A stretch of DNA of 64,000 bases from Acidobacteriaceae bacterium (GCA_003132405.1 PKXQ01000109.1:1-64000); one strand, 5' to 3'. Shown: positions 49,146 to 59,607, counted from the stretch's first letter. The notes: generated by a model from the letters alone, not told the origin. Program-made: numbers and translations.

Positions 49146-49245
49146 AGGTTTCAAGGTTTCAGAGTTTCAAGGTTTCAAAGTTGCTGAGCTGCAAATTCGA
49201 TTAGGCCGTAGCTTTTGTCTTTGAAACCTTGAAACTCTGAAACCT
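49146..49245. repeat. Stop-adjacent 8-nt tandem hairpin F
   Basis: AGGTTTCA AGGTTTCA GAGTTTCA AGGTTTCA; 26-nt perfect inverted repeat 49154-49179 / 49220-49245. Confidence 0.93.
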
Positions 49246-49249
49246 ATTC

Positions 49250-50461
49250 CTAATGCACATTCGCCCCCAGCGTGAATATCGGCATATAAAGCGAAATCAA
49301 TATCCCGCCCACAAATACCGCCATGATGATTAGAATCAACGGCTCAATCAACGCCATCGCCGCGCCCAGCGCGGTCTGCACGTCCTCTTCGTAGAACTCA
49401 GCCACCGATGCCAGCATCGCCGGCAGAGCGCCCGTCGATTCGCCTACCTCCAGCATCTCCACCGCCAGATCGGGGAAGAGCTTCTGCGTCTCCAGCGCGT
49501 GCGCCAGGCTCTGACCTTCTTTCACCCGCTCCGCCGCGGCGTTGACTCCATTCAACATCTGTCGGCTGCTCAACGATTCGGCCGCCGTTTCCATAGCCGG
49601 TACTAAAGGCAGTCCCCCCTGAAGTAGCGTGCCCAAAATGCGCGAGAAATTCGCCACCTGATACTTCAGCCGAATTTCACCAATCAGCGGCAGACCCAGC
49701 AGAAAATGATCGATGCGTTCGGCGCCTTTGTCGCTCTGCTTCCAGCGCCACAGGAGGATGCCGCCCACGATCAAGACCAATGCTACGATCCACCCATATT
49801 TCTGCGCATTCAGGCCGATCGTCAGCATGAACACCGTGATCGCCGGCAAGTCCGCGCCCAGATTGTTGAACAGGTCGGCAAACTTCGGAACCACGAAGGT
49901 GATCAGAAAAACCAGCATCACCGTCACCATCGTAATCAGCAGCGCCGGATACACCAGAGATACCAGAAGCTTCTTGCGGAAAGTCTGCACCATCCGCTGA
50001 TAGGTGATGTAGCGGCTGAGCACCTCTTCCATGTTGCCGCTCTTTTCGCCCGCCAGCAGTGTGGTCGTATACATCTTCGGAAACACCTGCTGCGCGGCGA
50101 ACGCATCCGACAGCAACTCGCCGCCCTTGACCCGCTCGCGGACATTTTCCAGCAGCCGCAGCAGTGATTTGTCCCGCTGCCGCTTGATCAACAAATCCAG
50201 CGCCGTCAGGATTGGCAGACCGGCCTTGATCAATGTCAGAAACTGCTGGTTAAAAATCAGGAATGTCGATTGCCGCAGCCTTCCGCTGCGCTGCCCAAAC
50301 TGCCCTCCGCGAGCGCTTAGCAGCGTCCGCGGCTTGACCCAATACACAAGGTAGCCCTGCTGGGCGAAGCGGTCGTGCACCTCCGCCTCCGAATAGCCGT
50401 GCTCCACCTGCTGCCGCAGATGGCCCTGTTCGTCGGCGACTTTGATCAGGAATTCTGCCAT
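49250..50461 (-). CDS. pilC: Type IV pilus inner membrane platform PilC/GspF
   Basis: GspF domains, FLIFNQQFLTLIKAGLPILTALDLL. Confidence 0.94.
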   Translation of the reverse strand: MAEFLIKVADEQGHLRQQVEHGYSEAEVHDRFAQQGYLVYWVKPRTLLSARGGQFGQRSGRLRQSTFLIFNQQFLTLIKAGLPILTALDLLIKRQRDKSLLRLLENVRERVKGGELLSDAFAAQQVFPKMYTTTLLAGEKSGNMEEVLSRYITYQRMVQTFRKKLLVSLVYPALLITMVTVMLVFLITFVVPKFADLFNNLGADLPAITVFMLTIGLNAQKYGWIVALVLIVGGILLWRWKQSDKGAERIDHFLLGLPLIGEIRLKYQVANFSRILGTLLQGGLPLVPAMETAAESLSSRQMLNGVNAAAERVKEGQSLAHALETQKLFPDLAVEMLEVGESTGALPAMLASVAEFYEEDVQTALGAAMALIEPLILIIMAVFVGGILISLYMPIFTLGANVH

Positions 50462-50631
50462 GACGCTATCCGACTGCTTTCAAGCCCGGGGGGTGAGCCG
50501 TGAGTGCTTTAGGTCAAGTGTAACATTCTGTGCCCAAAGCGCTTAATGCAACTTGACCAACCGTGTAGTACGCAAGTAACCGGCTCCATCTTAATCTCAG
50601 ATCCCCGATCTTAGATCGCCCGATTTCTTTC

Positions 50632-51378
50632 CTAGGGACCCAATTCCCCCTCAACCGTCTCCACTCCCGCCGGAGGCGTAAATTGAAACCGGCTGTCACT
50701 GATCTCCAAATTCTCTTTCCAGCCGGCAAAGCGAAACTCTGTCTCCGCACCGTCAGCGTCCATTAACACGATGCGGATAATCTGGTCTGACGGCGTGATC
50801 TCCAACTGCACCTCGCTCACCTGCCCCGCCATCCCCGATGGAACTCCACGCAAAATCGTGTTTCGCGAATCCAGAGGAGCCTCATCAACCACCTTCGAAA
50901 GCCCGGTCAATTCCTTTTCCAGCTTGGTCTTGCCGAGCAGGAACGCCAGCGGCGATCGCAGGTCATCAAGCTTCTTGAGAGCGGTTTTCCTGGCTTGCCG
51001 TTCCTCCGGCATATAAAACCACACAACTTCGCCGTCGCTGATAAACAGCTTCTCTTTGGGAGAACGATACTCCCAGCGCATCTTGCGGGGCTTTTTCAAG
51101 CACAAAGTCCCCGACTCCACTCGCTCCGGCCCATCGCCGCGATAGATCTCAGTGAAGTCCGATTGGAGGCTGCGCAGATGGTTGTAGTGGTTGTCGACCG
51201 CCTGCGCGAGTTGATGAACGTCCTGCGCCTGAGTTTTTGAGGCCAGTAAGCAGAACAGCACTCCGCCCAACCAAGCTGTCAACAGCAGAGGATTCTTTCG
51301 CGACACGGTTTCTATTTTAGATGCGGAATAGCGAGCGAGGAAGTGCAGTCGGCGTAGGACCTCGGCTAGCTGCTCCAA
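50632..51378 (-). CDS. LolA-like outer-membrane lipoprotein carrier
   Basis: LRSLQSDFTEIYRGDGPERVESGTLCLKKPRKMRWEYRSPKEKLFISDGEVVWFYMPEERQ; upstream start uncertain. Confidence 0.82.
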   Translation of the reverse strand: MEQLAEVLRRLHFLARYSASKIETVSRKNPLLLTAWLGGVLFCLLASKTQAQDVHQLAQAVDNHYNHLRSLQSDFTEIYRGDGPERVESGTLCLKKPRKMRWEYRSPKEKLFISDGEVVWFYMPEERQARKTALKKLDDLRSPLAFLLGKTKLEKELTGLSKVVDEAPLDSRNTILRGVPSGMAGQVSEVQLEITPSDQIIRIVLMDADGAETEFRFAGWKENLEISDSRFQFTPPAGVETVEGELGP

Positions 51379-52019
51379 GAAAAGATGGAATACTGCTCCG
51401 TACCACCGACTTTCTTAAGGGCTGTGCGCTCAGCGATAAGCTGCTCAAGGAGCGGATTATGATAGAGCACATACACCGCACGTGGATTCTCCGCTAGACT
51501 CTTTTCCAGGTTAGCAATCAGCCGTTTCATCCCCGCCTCCGGCAACGGATTAAATAGATAGACCACGAGCGGCCCATCAGGAAAAGCGAACTCGCAAGCA
51601 TCCGCGCACACCGCCTCAATCTGCAAGCAGCGCTGCGTCGCCGATTTGTAGGCGCGTATGTTCTCCTCCGCCGCGCGATGTAGCTCCGCAATCAACTCCA
51701 CTCCTAAAATTCTTCGAAACGGATATTCCGACGCCATCAGCAGCGTTCGCCCTTTACCGGACCCAATATCGACGAACGTGAATTGATCGAAGGCGATCGG
51801 CAGGCTCGCCATCATCTCGCGAAACAGCCCAGGCTCTGTCGGTTGATACGGAGAATGAAAAGCTCCCAGCAGCCGCGCCCGCCAGCCCACCGTGCCGCTC
51901 GTGGTATTGACGCGATGCTCCCAGTCGAACTCCATGTCGCCATAGCGCTGCCGTCGCCGCGATGGCGTAGAGTCGCGAAGAAAATTCCAGAGATTGCGAA
52001 ACAGGGTAGTACTTAGCAT
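51366..52019 (-). CDS. Class I SAM-dependent methyltransferase
   Basis: FTFVDIGSGKGRTLLMASEYPFRRILGVELI. Confidence 0.85.
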   Translation of the reverse strand: MLSTTLFRNLWNFLRDSTPSRRRQRYGDMEFDWEHRVNTTSGTVGWRARLLGAFHSPYQPTEPGLFREMMASLPIAFDQFTFVDIGSGKGRTLLMASEYPFRRILGVELIAELHRAAEENIRAYKSATQRCLQIEAVCADACEFAFPDGPLVVYLFNPLPEAGMKRLIANLEKSLAENPRAVYVLYHNPLLEQLIAERTALKKVGGTEQYSIFSWSS

Positions 52020-52097
52020 TTAGCCGTTAGCACTTGTGAAACCGCGATAAGCAATATTTTTGATGCACTACGCTAAATGCTAAATGCTAACCGCTAA
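52013..52097. repeat. Stop-anchored 7-nt tandem hairpin G
   Basis: TTAGCAT TTAGCCG TTAGCAC and reverse complement arm TTAGCGG TTAGCAT TTAGCAT TTAGC. Confidence 0.92.
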
Positions 52098-53029
52098 CTG
52101 CCGCTCTTCTCCCGCGGGGGCTGCGGAGGCGACGCTCCGGGTGGAAGGCCCTTCGTGATGAAGTATAGGATCTTCGGATTCTGTACTTCGATCCGCCCAT
52201 CGGACATCAACTGGTAAGCGTTGCCCTTTGGATCGGCAGGCGTTCCATGAATGAATCCCGCTCGCTCCAGATCGCCCATGTTCTCCGGCAGTCGTCCTGT
52301 CTGTTGGCGATAGCGTTCGACGACATGCTCTAACTGCTTCACCTCCTCATCAACCTGCAGAGCGAGCAAATGTTCGACTGCGTTCTGCCGTATGCGCGGT
52401 TCCTTGGTGCTCTGATAGGTGGTGACCCACAACATGCGCGCCGTGTCGAACTCGCCGGCGTGCTGCGCCATTCGTGCCGCCAGAATCGGCATGAATTCGT
52501 TGGTCACTGGCAGCGCCGCACCTTGCTTAAATACCTCCGCCGCCTTGGCATAGTCCTTGAACTCGGTGTAATAGAGGAACCCGAGGTTGTAGTAGAGCCG
52601 CCACTGATCGGGGTTATGTTCGATGCCGTATTTCATGAGCGAAAGCGCCGCGCCCGGCAAACCCGCGCCGCTCGGCGGTTTCGGCGCTAGAAAGTTGGCT
52701 CCAAACTCGTAGGCGGGCAAAAGCTTCGGATCCAGCTCAGTCGTCACTTCGAGCAGCGGAGCCAGCAGGCGGAAATCGCCGGAGCCGCTATGATGCTGGA
52801 CGCCGAAATACTGCACTGCGCGCGTCCAATAAATATCGGCCAGCAGGCCGGTGTAGCCGAGGCTCATCCGCCGCAGCACTCTTGGAGAGCTGATATAAAG
52901 CTCGTCCTGCGCCACCGGTTCCCGCCGCGTGCGGTCCATGGCATAGAGAGTCGTCATGGCGCCCGCCAAAGAAAAGAAAAGCACCGCCAGCGCCGCCAGA
53001 TTGACGCGCCCCGTTGCACTCATTTTCAT
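52094..53029 (-). CDS. Tetratricopeptide-repeat membrane protein
   Basis: TM at N-terminus; YYNLGFLYYTEFKDYAKAAEVFKQGAALP. Confidence 0.75.
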   Translation of the reverse strand: MKMSATGRVNLAALAVLFFSLAGAMTTLYAMDRTRREPVAQDELYISSPRVLRRMSLGYTGLLADIYWTRAVQYFGVQHHSGSGDFRLLAPLLEVTTELDPKLLPAYEFGANFLAPKPPSGAGLPGAALSLMKYGIEHNPDQWRLYYNLGFLYYTEFKDYAKAAEVFKQGAALPVTNEFMPILAARMAQHAGEFDTARMLWVTTYQSTKEPRIRQNAVEHLLALQVDEEVKQLEHVVERYRQQTGRLPENMGDLERAGFIHGTPADPKGNAYQLMSDGRIEVQNPKILYFITKGLPPGASPPQPPREKSGS

Positions 53030-53802
53030 TTCAGGTTCCGGCGCTGAAAGATCAGCACCGCTCCCGAGATCGCCATTGCCGAATACAGCAGCGCGTACGC
53101 CGTGTTATAGAGAATCAGTCGTCCCGCGACCGGGTCGCCATGCGCCACCTGGCTGATCACATTCAACGCGGAAAAATTCGGCACCAGATAAGCGATGCCC
53201 GTCGCCAGCCAACCGCCCAATCCATGCGTGATGCGGGCAAAGCCGCGCAGATCCTCCGCCAGGCTCCCGATTACGAACAACGCGAAGGTGAACACCGCCG
53301 ACATCAGCGGCGTCGAAAACGACGAGAAAAACAACGCCAGCGCGCACACGATGAAGAATTGCAGCACGATGAAATACAGCGCGACGAGCACCCACTGGTC
53401 CATCTTCTCGAACTTATGCGACACGTATAGCAGCGCCAGAAACACGCCAAGAGCCATGCACACCGTGTTAACGACCAGCGTTCCTGTCAGTCCGAAGAAC
53501 TTCCCAACAACGAATTCCCAGCGCCGCACCGGCCGCGACAGCACAGTATAGAGCGTGCGTTTTTCGATCTCTTTCGAGACCAGACCAATCCCTATGAAGA
53601 TGGCAATGATCACTCCGAAGAGCGAGACCGCCGTCAGCCCCAGGTTCACTACCACCAGGCGCTCGATGTCGATGGAGATTTCTCCCACCAGAATCGCGGC
53701 GCCCGAGAGCAGCAGAGCAAAGGCGATCAGGTTATAAAGCACACGGTCGCGCACTGCCTCACGAAAAGTGTTGAAGGCGATATAACCGACGCGTGAGTTC
53801 AT
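53026..53802 (-). CDS. ABC transporter permease (ABC-2/NosY type)
   Basis: Six TM; RVGYIAFNTFREAVRDRVLYNLIAFALLLS, EKRTLYTVLSRPVRRWEFVVGKF. Confidence 0.88.
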   Translation of the reverse strand: MNSRVGYIAFNTFREAVRDRVLYNLIAFALLLSGAAILVGEISIDIERLVVVNLGLTAVSLFGVIIAIFIGIGLVSKEIEKRTLYTVLSRPVRRWEFVVGKFFGLTGTLVVNTVCMALGVFLALLYVSHKFEKMDQWVLVALYFIVLQFFIVCALALFFSSFSTPLMSAVFTFALFVIGSLAEDLRGFARITHGLGGWLATGIAYLVPNFSALNVISQVAHGDPVAGRLILYNTAYALLYSAMAISGAVLIFQRRNLK

Positions 53803-54782
53803 ACACCAACCCCTTTCCGGTTTTCTTCGTTGCGCGCTTCGTCTTCCTCATCTTCTTTCTCGACGTCAGTGGGCTGCAGTCTCTGAATGTAATACTCCTC
53901 GAGCGAGTTGCGCACCGGCGCCAGCGAAATCAGCTTGAGGCGTTCGCGGCGCAAAAGTTCGAGCGCCGCATCCTGCTGTTCCTCCGGCAACACGGCGTTG
54001 ACCATGTCGCCGCTGATCCTGGCCACGGCCCCGAGCGCCGTCAAGCCCGCCGGTACCTTGGCAGCATAAAAAATAATCTCGATTTTGCCTTGCGTTCCCG
54101 AAGTCAAATCCGCGACCGCTCCGACGCCCCGCAACTCCCCCTGGTGAATCACGGCCACGCGGTCGCAAAGCGCCTCGGCGTCCGACAGAATGTGGGTCGA
54201 AAAGAAAACCGTTTTGCCCTCCGATCGCAATTGTTGGATCAGATCCCGCACCTCGCGCCGTCCCATCGGGTCCAGCCCCGACATCGGTTCGTCCAGAAAC
54301 ACCAGCTTCGGATCGTGCAGAATCGCCTGCGCCAGCCCTACCCGCTGCAACATGCCCTTGGAGAATTTTCGCAACTGCACACTCGCCGAACCGCTTAATC
54401 CCACTCGTTCCAGCATCTGCTCCACCCGCGCCGCCCGCCCTTTCGCCGGAACCCCGGAAAGCTGCCCGTAATAATTGAGCAATTCGCGTGCAGTCAGATG
54501 ATCGTAGAAATAAGGCTGTTCGGGCAGGAATCCAATCTGCGATTTCACCGCTGGATCATCCAACTCTTTTCCCAAAATCCGCGCCGTGCCCGCCGTGGGG
54601 AACACCAATCCCATCAGCAGTTTCAGAGTCGTGGTCTTGCCCGCGCCATTAGGGCCGAGGAAACCGAAAACCTCGCCCTCTTCGACCGTCAGGCGCAGGG
54701 GGCGCAGCGCAAGCTTCGGGCGCTTGCGCCAGAATCCAACCAGATAACTTTTTTCGAGATCGAGAATCTCAATCGCTGCCAT
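53799..54782 (-). CDS. ABC transporter ATP-binding protein
   Basis: [47 protein letters not shown]. Confidence 0.95.
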   Translation of the reverse strand: MAAIEILDLEKSYLVGFWRKRPKLALRPLRLTVEEGEVFGFLGPNGAGKTTTLKLLMGLVFPTAGTARILGKELDDPAVKSQIGFLPEQPYFYDHLTARELLNYYGQLSGVPAKGRAARVEQMLERVGLSGSASVQLRKFSKGMLQRVGLAQAILHDPKLVFLDEPMSGLDPMGRREVRDLIQQLRSEGKTVFFSTHILSDAEALCDRVAVIHQGELRGVGAVADLTSGTQGKIEIIFYAAKVPAGLTALGAVARISGDMVNAVLPEEQQDAALELLRRERLKLISLAPVRNSLEEYYIQRLQPTDVEKEDEEDEARNEENRKGVGV

Positions 54783-55025
54783 GATGATGCGCGAACTGCC
54801 CAGCTCCTTAGACGGCGTTTGCGTGGAGTTAAATCGAATCGTGAAATTCGGTTTCCAGTTCTCCGATTCCAATTCTCTGATTCATTCTAATGAAGAGATT
54901 ATAAGCAATGCGTGAACGCTGAGCGCCGTCGAGCGGCGTAGGCAGGTTACCAAGGTAAAGCGCGTAGCCCGACCAGCGCCTCTTTAGAGAATCGACTGGG
55001 GAGAAATGCGAAGCGGCCGTGTCGA

Positions 55026-55502
55026 CTAATTTTGCGGGGGCACGGTGCCATCGCAAACCGTGATGACCGTCACACTGGCTCGCACCACGGCGTCTTCATA
55101 GGAGCAGAAATAGCGCATGCCCGAATAGTCCCATAAGATCGGACTACCGATCACATTGTAGGTCGCGTTCGGCGAGCCGGTGACATTCGTGACCGTGAAG
55201 ATGTAGCCGTTTTTTTGGCCAGAAGCCAGGACCGAATCAATCAGACAGGCGCCCGTTGAAGTCGGCGGAGCGCAACTGGTGCCACCGAGAGCTCCCAGGG
55301 TAGACGCAAAACCGACGGTTGGGTATGCCGAGTTGTAGGAAATCTGTGCCGTGTTCAGAGTTCGGACCGACGCCACGGCCGACGATTCTGCAGCCACAAT
55401 GCGCGAACGCAGAAAACTCGGTACCGCAATGGCCGCAATGATCAGAATGATGGCCACAACGATTAACAGTTCGATAAGCGAAAATCCCTTGCTGCTGCGC
55501 AT
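55026..55502 (-). CDS. Type IV pilin 1
   Basis: MRSSKGFSLIELLIVVAIILIIAAIAVPSFLRSRI prepilin signature. Confidence 0.93.
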   Translation of the reverse strand: MRSSKGFSLIELLIVVAIILIIAAIAVPSFLRSRIVAAESSAVASVRTLNTAQISYNSAYPTVGFASTLGALGGTSCAPPTSTGACLIDSVLASGQKNGYIFTVTNVTGSPNATYNVIGSPILWDYSGMRYFCSYEDAVVRASVTVITVCDGTVPPQN

Positions 55503-55783
55503 CGCGTCTCCTGGTTTGCCGAATCATCCTTATGGGTCGCTCTCCGTTGATGATACCGGAGGAGCGTGTCCGATCAATCCCCAGACAACTGTTGCATTTC
55601 TCGTGCCGTACTTTTTCAGAATGACGAAAATGTATCTCCATGAAAATGCAATACAATTCACCAGACATTTTTAGCGCCGCACTTTTTCGCTAGGCTCTTG
55701 CCATCGGAGTTGACATTTTGTGTCACTCGACTTGCTCCTGCTTGGCGGAGCGATACTTGCCCGTACAAGAAAAGCCGTGCCAA

Positions 55784-55815
55784 CAGAAAAAGCAGAGGGC
55801 TGTCCTCTGCTTTCT
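55784..55815 (-). terminator. Terminator-like hairpin downstream of pilin 2 and the relic
   Basis: AAAAAGCAGAGGgctgtCCTCTGCTT; T-run on minus strand. Confidence 0.75.
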
Positions 55816-55869
55816 TGTGGCCACCCTGGAATGTCCTCTGGCAAATTGCTTACCCAGAGACATCAGATC

Positions 55870-56010
55870 TTATTGCAATGGCGACACGGAGGTCGGGCAG
55901 GTGGTCAGCGCTGTGGTGCTGTATCGCACCCACCGCGTCCGCGACGATCCAAATAAAAAGCGCCCGGATCTCTCCCTCCGCTTCTCTACGGCTGATACCG
56001 TCAGCGCTCC
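55870..56010 (-). pseudogene. Fourth pilin C-terminal relic, frameshifted
   Basis: Minus strand reads VADAV, then in shifted frame VRYSTTALTTCPTSVSPLQ*, against the intact pilin end VADAVVRYSTAALTSCAGTETPLQ*. Confidence 0.82.
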
Positions 56011-56025
56011 CCACTGATGCGGAGC

Positions 56026-56502
56026 CTATTGCAGCGGGGTTTCGGTTCCAGCGCAGCTGGTTAGTGCAGCGGTGCTGTAGCGCACCACCGCATCCGCAAC
56101 CGAGCAGAAGGAGCGCACCCCCGTCTGGTTCGCAGTCAACGGCGACGCGGCGGCATAGTACGAGCCAGCCGGGCTGGAGCCTGAGGACGCCGCCACGAAC
56201 GAGTAGCCGCTCTTGGTGCCCGACGCCAACTGGGTGTCGATCAAACAAGCTTGGGTAGAGTCTGGCGGGGAGCATCCGTTGCTGGTGAGAGCGGTCAGGT
56301 TAGCCGCATACCCCACCGTCGGATAGGACGAGTTGTACGAAATCATCGCGGTGTTGATGGTACGAATCGACGCCACTGCAGACGTCTCGTTAGCCGCAAT
56401 ACGTGCACGCAGCAGATTCGGGATCGCAATCGCTGCGATGATCAGGATGATCGCCACCACAATGAGCAGTTCGATGAGTGAGAAGCCCTTTTGTTTCCGC
56501 AT
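56026..56502 (-). CDS. Type IV pilin 2
   Basis: MRKQKGFSLIELLIVVAIILIIAAIAIPNLLRARI. Confidence 0.95.
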   Translation of the reverse strand: MRKQKGFSLIELLIVVAIILIIAAIAIPNLLRARIAANETSAVASIRTINTAMISYNSSYPTVGYAANLTALTSNGCSPPDSTQACLIDTQLASGTKSGYSFVAASSGSSPAGSYYAAASPLTANQTGVRSFCSVADAVVRYSTAALTSCAGTETPLQ

Positions 56503-56769
56503 CTGAAAGTTTCCTTTTCCCGCTTGAAATGTCCTAACCGAAAAACACTTAGCTCGCTTGTTCTATCGGCCGTCTATCGCAAGGGGTTAAGTGACGAATG
56601 TCGGATGCTATCCGGCAACCTGGTTTTCAACGCCGTTTTCCGCGAGCGTTACAACCCTCGCTATTTCAGCAGAATTGACACTTTCCGGAAGTGAGACTGA
56701 CAAAAAAATTGGCTATCCAGAAGCCCTCCCACAAAGCGGGCGCTCTGTGGTTGCGCGTTTCACAAAAAA

Positions 56770-56803
56770 TAAAAAAGCAGAGGATTTCTCCTCTGCTTCT
56801 TTA
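56770..56803 (-). terminator. Terminator-like hairpin downstream of pilin 3
   Basis: AAAAAAGCAGAGGatttctCCTCTGCTT; same stem as the pilin 2 terminator. Confidence 0.78.
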
Positions 56804-56843
56804 AGGCTTGTACCCTCCCCCAGGTACTTTGCCAAATTCAAGC

Positions 56844-57326
56844 TTACTGGAGCGGGGTCTCAGTTCCAGCGCAGCTGGTTAGCGCAGCCGAGCTGTAGCG
56901 AACGACCGCATCCGCGATCGAACAGAACGAGCGTACGCCCGTCTGGTTCGGGGTCAGCGGTGAGCCGGCCGCATAGTAGGACCCGGCCGGAGAGCTGCCC
57001 GAGGCCGCAGCGGTGAACGAATAGCCGCTCTTGGTGCCCGACGCCAGCTGGCTGTCAATCAAGCAACCGTTGGCGGAGGTAGGCGGAGTGCAGCTCGATC
57101 CCGAACCAGAGAGAGCGGTCAGGTTAGCAGCAAAGCCCACCGTCGGATAGGCAGAGTTATACGAAATCATCGCGGTGTTAATGGTACGAATCGACGCTAC
57201 TGCGGACGATTCATTGGCCGCAATACGTGCACGTAGCAGGTTCGGGATAGCAATCGCGGCGATGATCAGGATGATCGCCACCACAATCAGCAATTCAATC
57301 AGTGAGAAGCCCTTTTGTTTCCGCAT
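56844..57326 (-). CDS. Type IV pilin 3
   Basis: Nearly identical N-terminus to pilin 2, same ...VVRYSSAALTSCAGTETPLQ end. Confidence 0.95.
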   Translation of the reverse strand: MRKQKGFSLIELLIVVAIILIIAAIAIPNLLRARIAANESSAVASIRTINTAMISYNSAYPTVGFAANLTALSGSGSSCTPPTSANGCLIDSQLASGTKSGYSFTAAASGSSPAGSYYAAGSPLTPNQTGVRSFCSIADAVVRYSSAALTSCAGTETPLQ

Positions 57327-57690
57327 TTAAATTTTCCTCGTCTCCGTTTGACTGGTTTTGGTTGGATGACCAACTCGCCTGTACTATCGCACTCTAATTG
57401 CCACAGGCCCTAGTGACGGAAGTCAGATGTCCTTCCGGATGCAAACCCAGCATTTTCAGCGACGCCACGCAACAAAGTTACCTCCGCCATTACCGGCTAT
57501 CGCTCTGTTATGACACTTTCAGAGACTCCGATTGACAAATTTTGCCATCGGTTCCCGTCTCCACCCGCCCCTGCAAACCGCCCGTCGGAAGCCGCAACTC
57601 CCGAATTGGGAACGCTCGAAACATCCTTTCTTGCGACGGCGTTCTTTGCCGTCTTCTGGTGCGGACTGGTCGCTCCTGGATCATCGCTCT

Positions 57691-59607
57691 TCATTTGCTG
57701 GAGAGTAGCGACTCCGCTTCTTTCTGCGCTCCGGGGAGATCCGGCGACGAGCGCGCGACGCGCTCGTAAATTGCCTTCGCGTCAGCGAGAAGGCCCTCCC
57801 GCTGCAAGGCCTGCGCTAATAGCAAGGACGCGACGTCACCCGGTTGCGTTGCCACGGCGCGCGAATACCAGCGAACCGCCGCTGCCAGGTCGCCACTATC
57901 CTGCGCAACCAGGCCGAGACCGATCATCGCCCTGGTCCGCTCCGGAGCCAACGTCAGAGCTGTTTCGAAACACTGCTTGGCTTTCATCGACTGTCCCATT
58001 TGGCGATAAACAAATCCGAGACTTCCATAGGCGGTTGCGCGCATACCGACGTCGCCCGCGTGATTAATTACCATCTGATAATGGTCAATGGCTGCAGGCA
58101 AATTGCCGCGACGGTCCTCGTACGCGCCCAGATTCAGATTGGCAATCATGCCCTGCGGACGAATCGCCAGCGCGGCGCGGAAATGGTTGGCAGCTTCATC
58201 GGATCTTCCCTGGTTAAACAAGAACTCGCCCAAATTAGCCTCAGCGACATAGTTGTCATGAGTGAGCGCCAAAGTGCGCAGCCAGAACGACTGCGTATCG
58301 TGCCAGTAGCCAACTTGCCGGTAGGTGAGCGTGCCGAGCGTGAGCAGACAAGCAACCGCTGGGACGGCAAGCCATTTGGGCGAAATTTTGCGAGCATCGG
58401 CCCATTCACCCGCGAGCCAGATCGACATAAGAAACAGGCCTATGAACGGGAGGTAAGCGTAGCGATCGGCCATCGCCTGGAGTCCGACCTGTACGAGCCC
58501 GATCATGGGTACCAGTGTGCCCAGAAACCAGAGCCATCCGACAGCAAGATACCGCTGCTTCCGGCAACGGAGCGCCCAAGCGGTGACGAGAATCAACAAA
58601 ACCACTGCCGCGCCCGCTTGCCACGCAGGATAAAGCTTGTCAGGGTGAGGATAGAGCCCCACTAATTTCGCTGGCCAGAAAGCCTTCCCGATGTAGCGAA
58701 CATACGAAATCGCGGCGGTTTCCAGCCGCAGGAGGAAACTATACTCAGAAAGATTCTTGACGGCGCCTCCCGCCTTCTGAGCCTTCATCGTAACCACGGC
58801 GCTTGCTGCCGAGAGCAAAAGCAGGGGCAACTTTTCGAGCAGCAGCCATGCACTCCGCCATCCAAAAAGGTCTTGCCCCCGCTCCGCGAAAGAATCCGAA
58901 CCACCCACACGGCCGAGCGGCCAGTAATCCCACAGCAAAAGCACAAACGGAAATGTGATCACCTGGGGCTTGCTGAGCAGTGCCAGTGCGAAGCAAACTG
59001 CCACCGTTGCGTATCGGCCAAGCCCCGGTCGCCGCGCATACCAGCCGTAGGCATACAAGGCGAGCAGAAAAAACATCATGCTCAATACATTCTTCCGCTC
59101 CGCTATCCAGGCCACGGACTCGACATTGATCGGATGCAGCGCAAAAAGAGCAGCGACCATCAGGCTGCGCCAGCGAAATCCCGTGGCGCTCTGGAGCAAT
59201 AGAAAGAGAAGCACTGCATTGACCGCGTGCAGCAGGACATTCATGTAGTGATGACCCGCCGGTTTCAGGCCGAAAAGTTCGCAGTCAAGGGCATGGGAAA
59301 GCCAGGTCAGCGGATGCCAGTTCGCCACTTCATAGGTGGTAAACGCCCATTTCACCGTGGTCCAGGTGACGCCCGCTCTTACATGCAGGTTGTCGGCGAT
59401 GTATCTGTCGTCGTCATATCTGAGGAACCCATTGTTCGTCACCGGGTTATAGGAAATAAGCACGGCCACGGTCAGCAGCAGGCAAAACAGCAGCGTGCGG
59501 CTCCTCGGCGACTGAAACGGCCTGGAGGAACTCGAGAATCGAGGTTCTTCCAGACGTTTCATGGCTGCGGCAGAAGAGGACGAACTCATGGATTCAACTA
59601 TTCTCAA
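57691..59607 (-). CDS. Multi-TM glycosyltransferase-like protein with C-terminal TPRs (copy 1)
   Basis: FLRYDDDRYIADNLHVRAGVTWTTVKWAFTTYEVANWHPLTWLSHALDCELFGLKPAGHHYMN; TPR C-terminus. Confidence 0.85.
   Translation of the reverse strand: MRIVESMSSSSSAAAMKRLEEPRFSSSSRPFQSPRSRTLLFCLLLTVAVLISYNPVTNNGFLRYDDDRYIADNLHVRAGVTWTTVKWAFTTYEVANWHPLTWLSHALDCELFGLKPAGHHYMNVLLHAVNAVLLFLLLQSATGFRWRSLMVAALFALHPINVESVAWIAERKNVLSMMFFLLALYAYGWYARRPGLGRYATVAVCFALALLSKPQVITFPFVLLLWDYWPLGRVGGSDSFAERGQDLFGWRSAWLLLEKLPLLLLSAASAVVTMKAQKAGGAVKNLSEYSFLLRLETAAISYVRYIGKAFWPAKLVGLYPHPDKLYPAWQAGAAVVLLILVTAWALRCRKQRYLAVGWLWFLGTLVPMIGLVQVGLQAMADRYAYLPFIGLFLMSIWLAGEWADARKISPKWLAVPAVACLLTLGTLTYRQVGYWHDTQSFWLRTLALTHDNYVAEANLGEFLFNQGRSDEAANHFRAALAIRPQGMIANLNLGAYEDRRGNLPAAIDHYQMVINHAGDVGMRATAYGSLGFVYRQMGQSMKAKQCFETALTLAPERTRAMIGLGLVAQDSGDLAAAVRWYSRAVATQPGDVASLLLAQALQREGLLADAKAIYERVARSSPDLPGAQKEAESLLSSK

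Noticed and set aside
49146-49245. Reading the hairpin arrays as plain rho-independent terminators
   Set aside because: Most lack a T-run after the stem, lie inside operons, and have internal tandem word structure that a terminator does not need.
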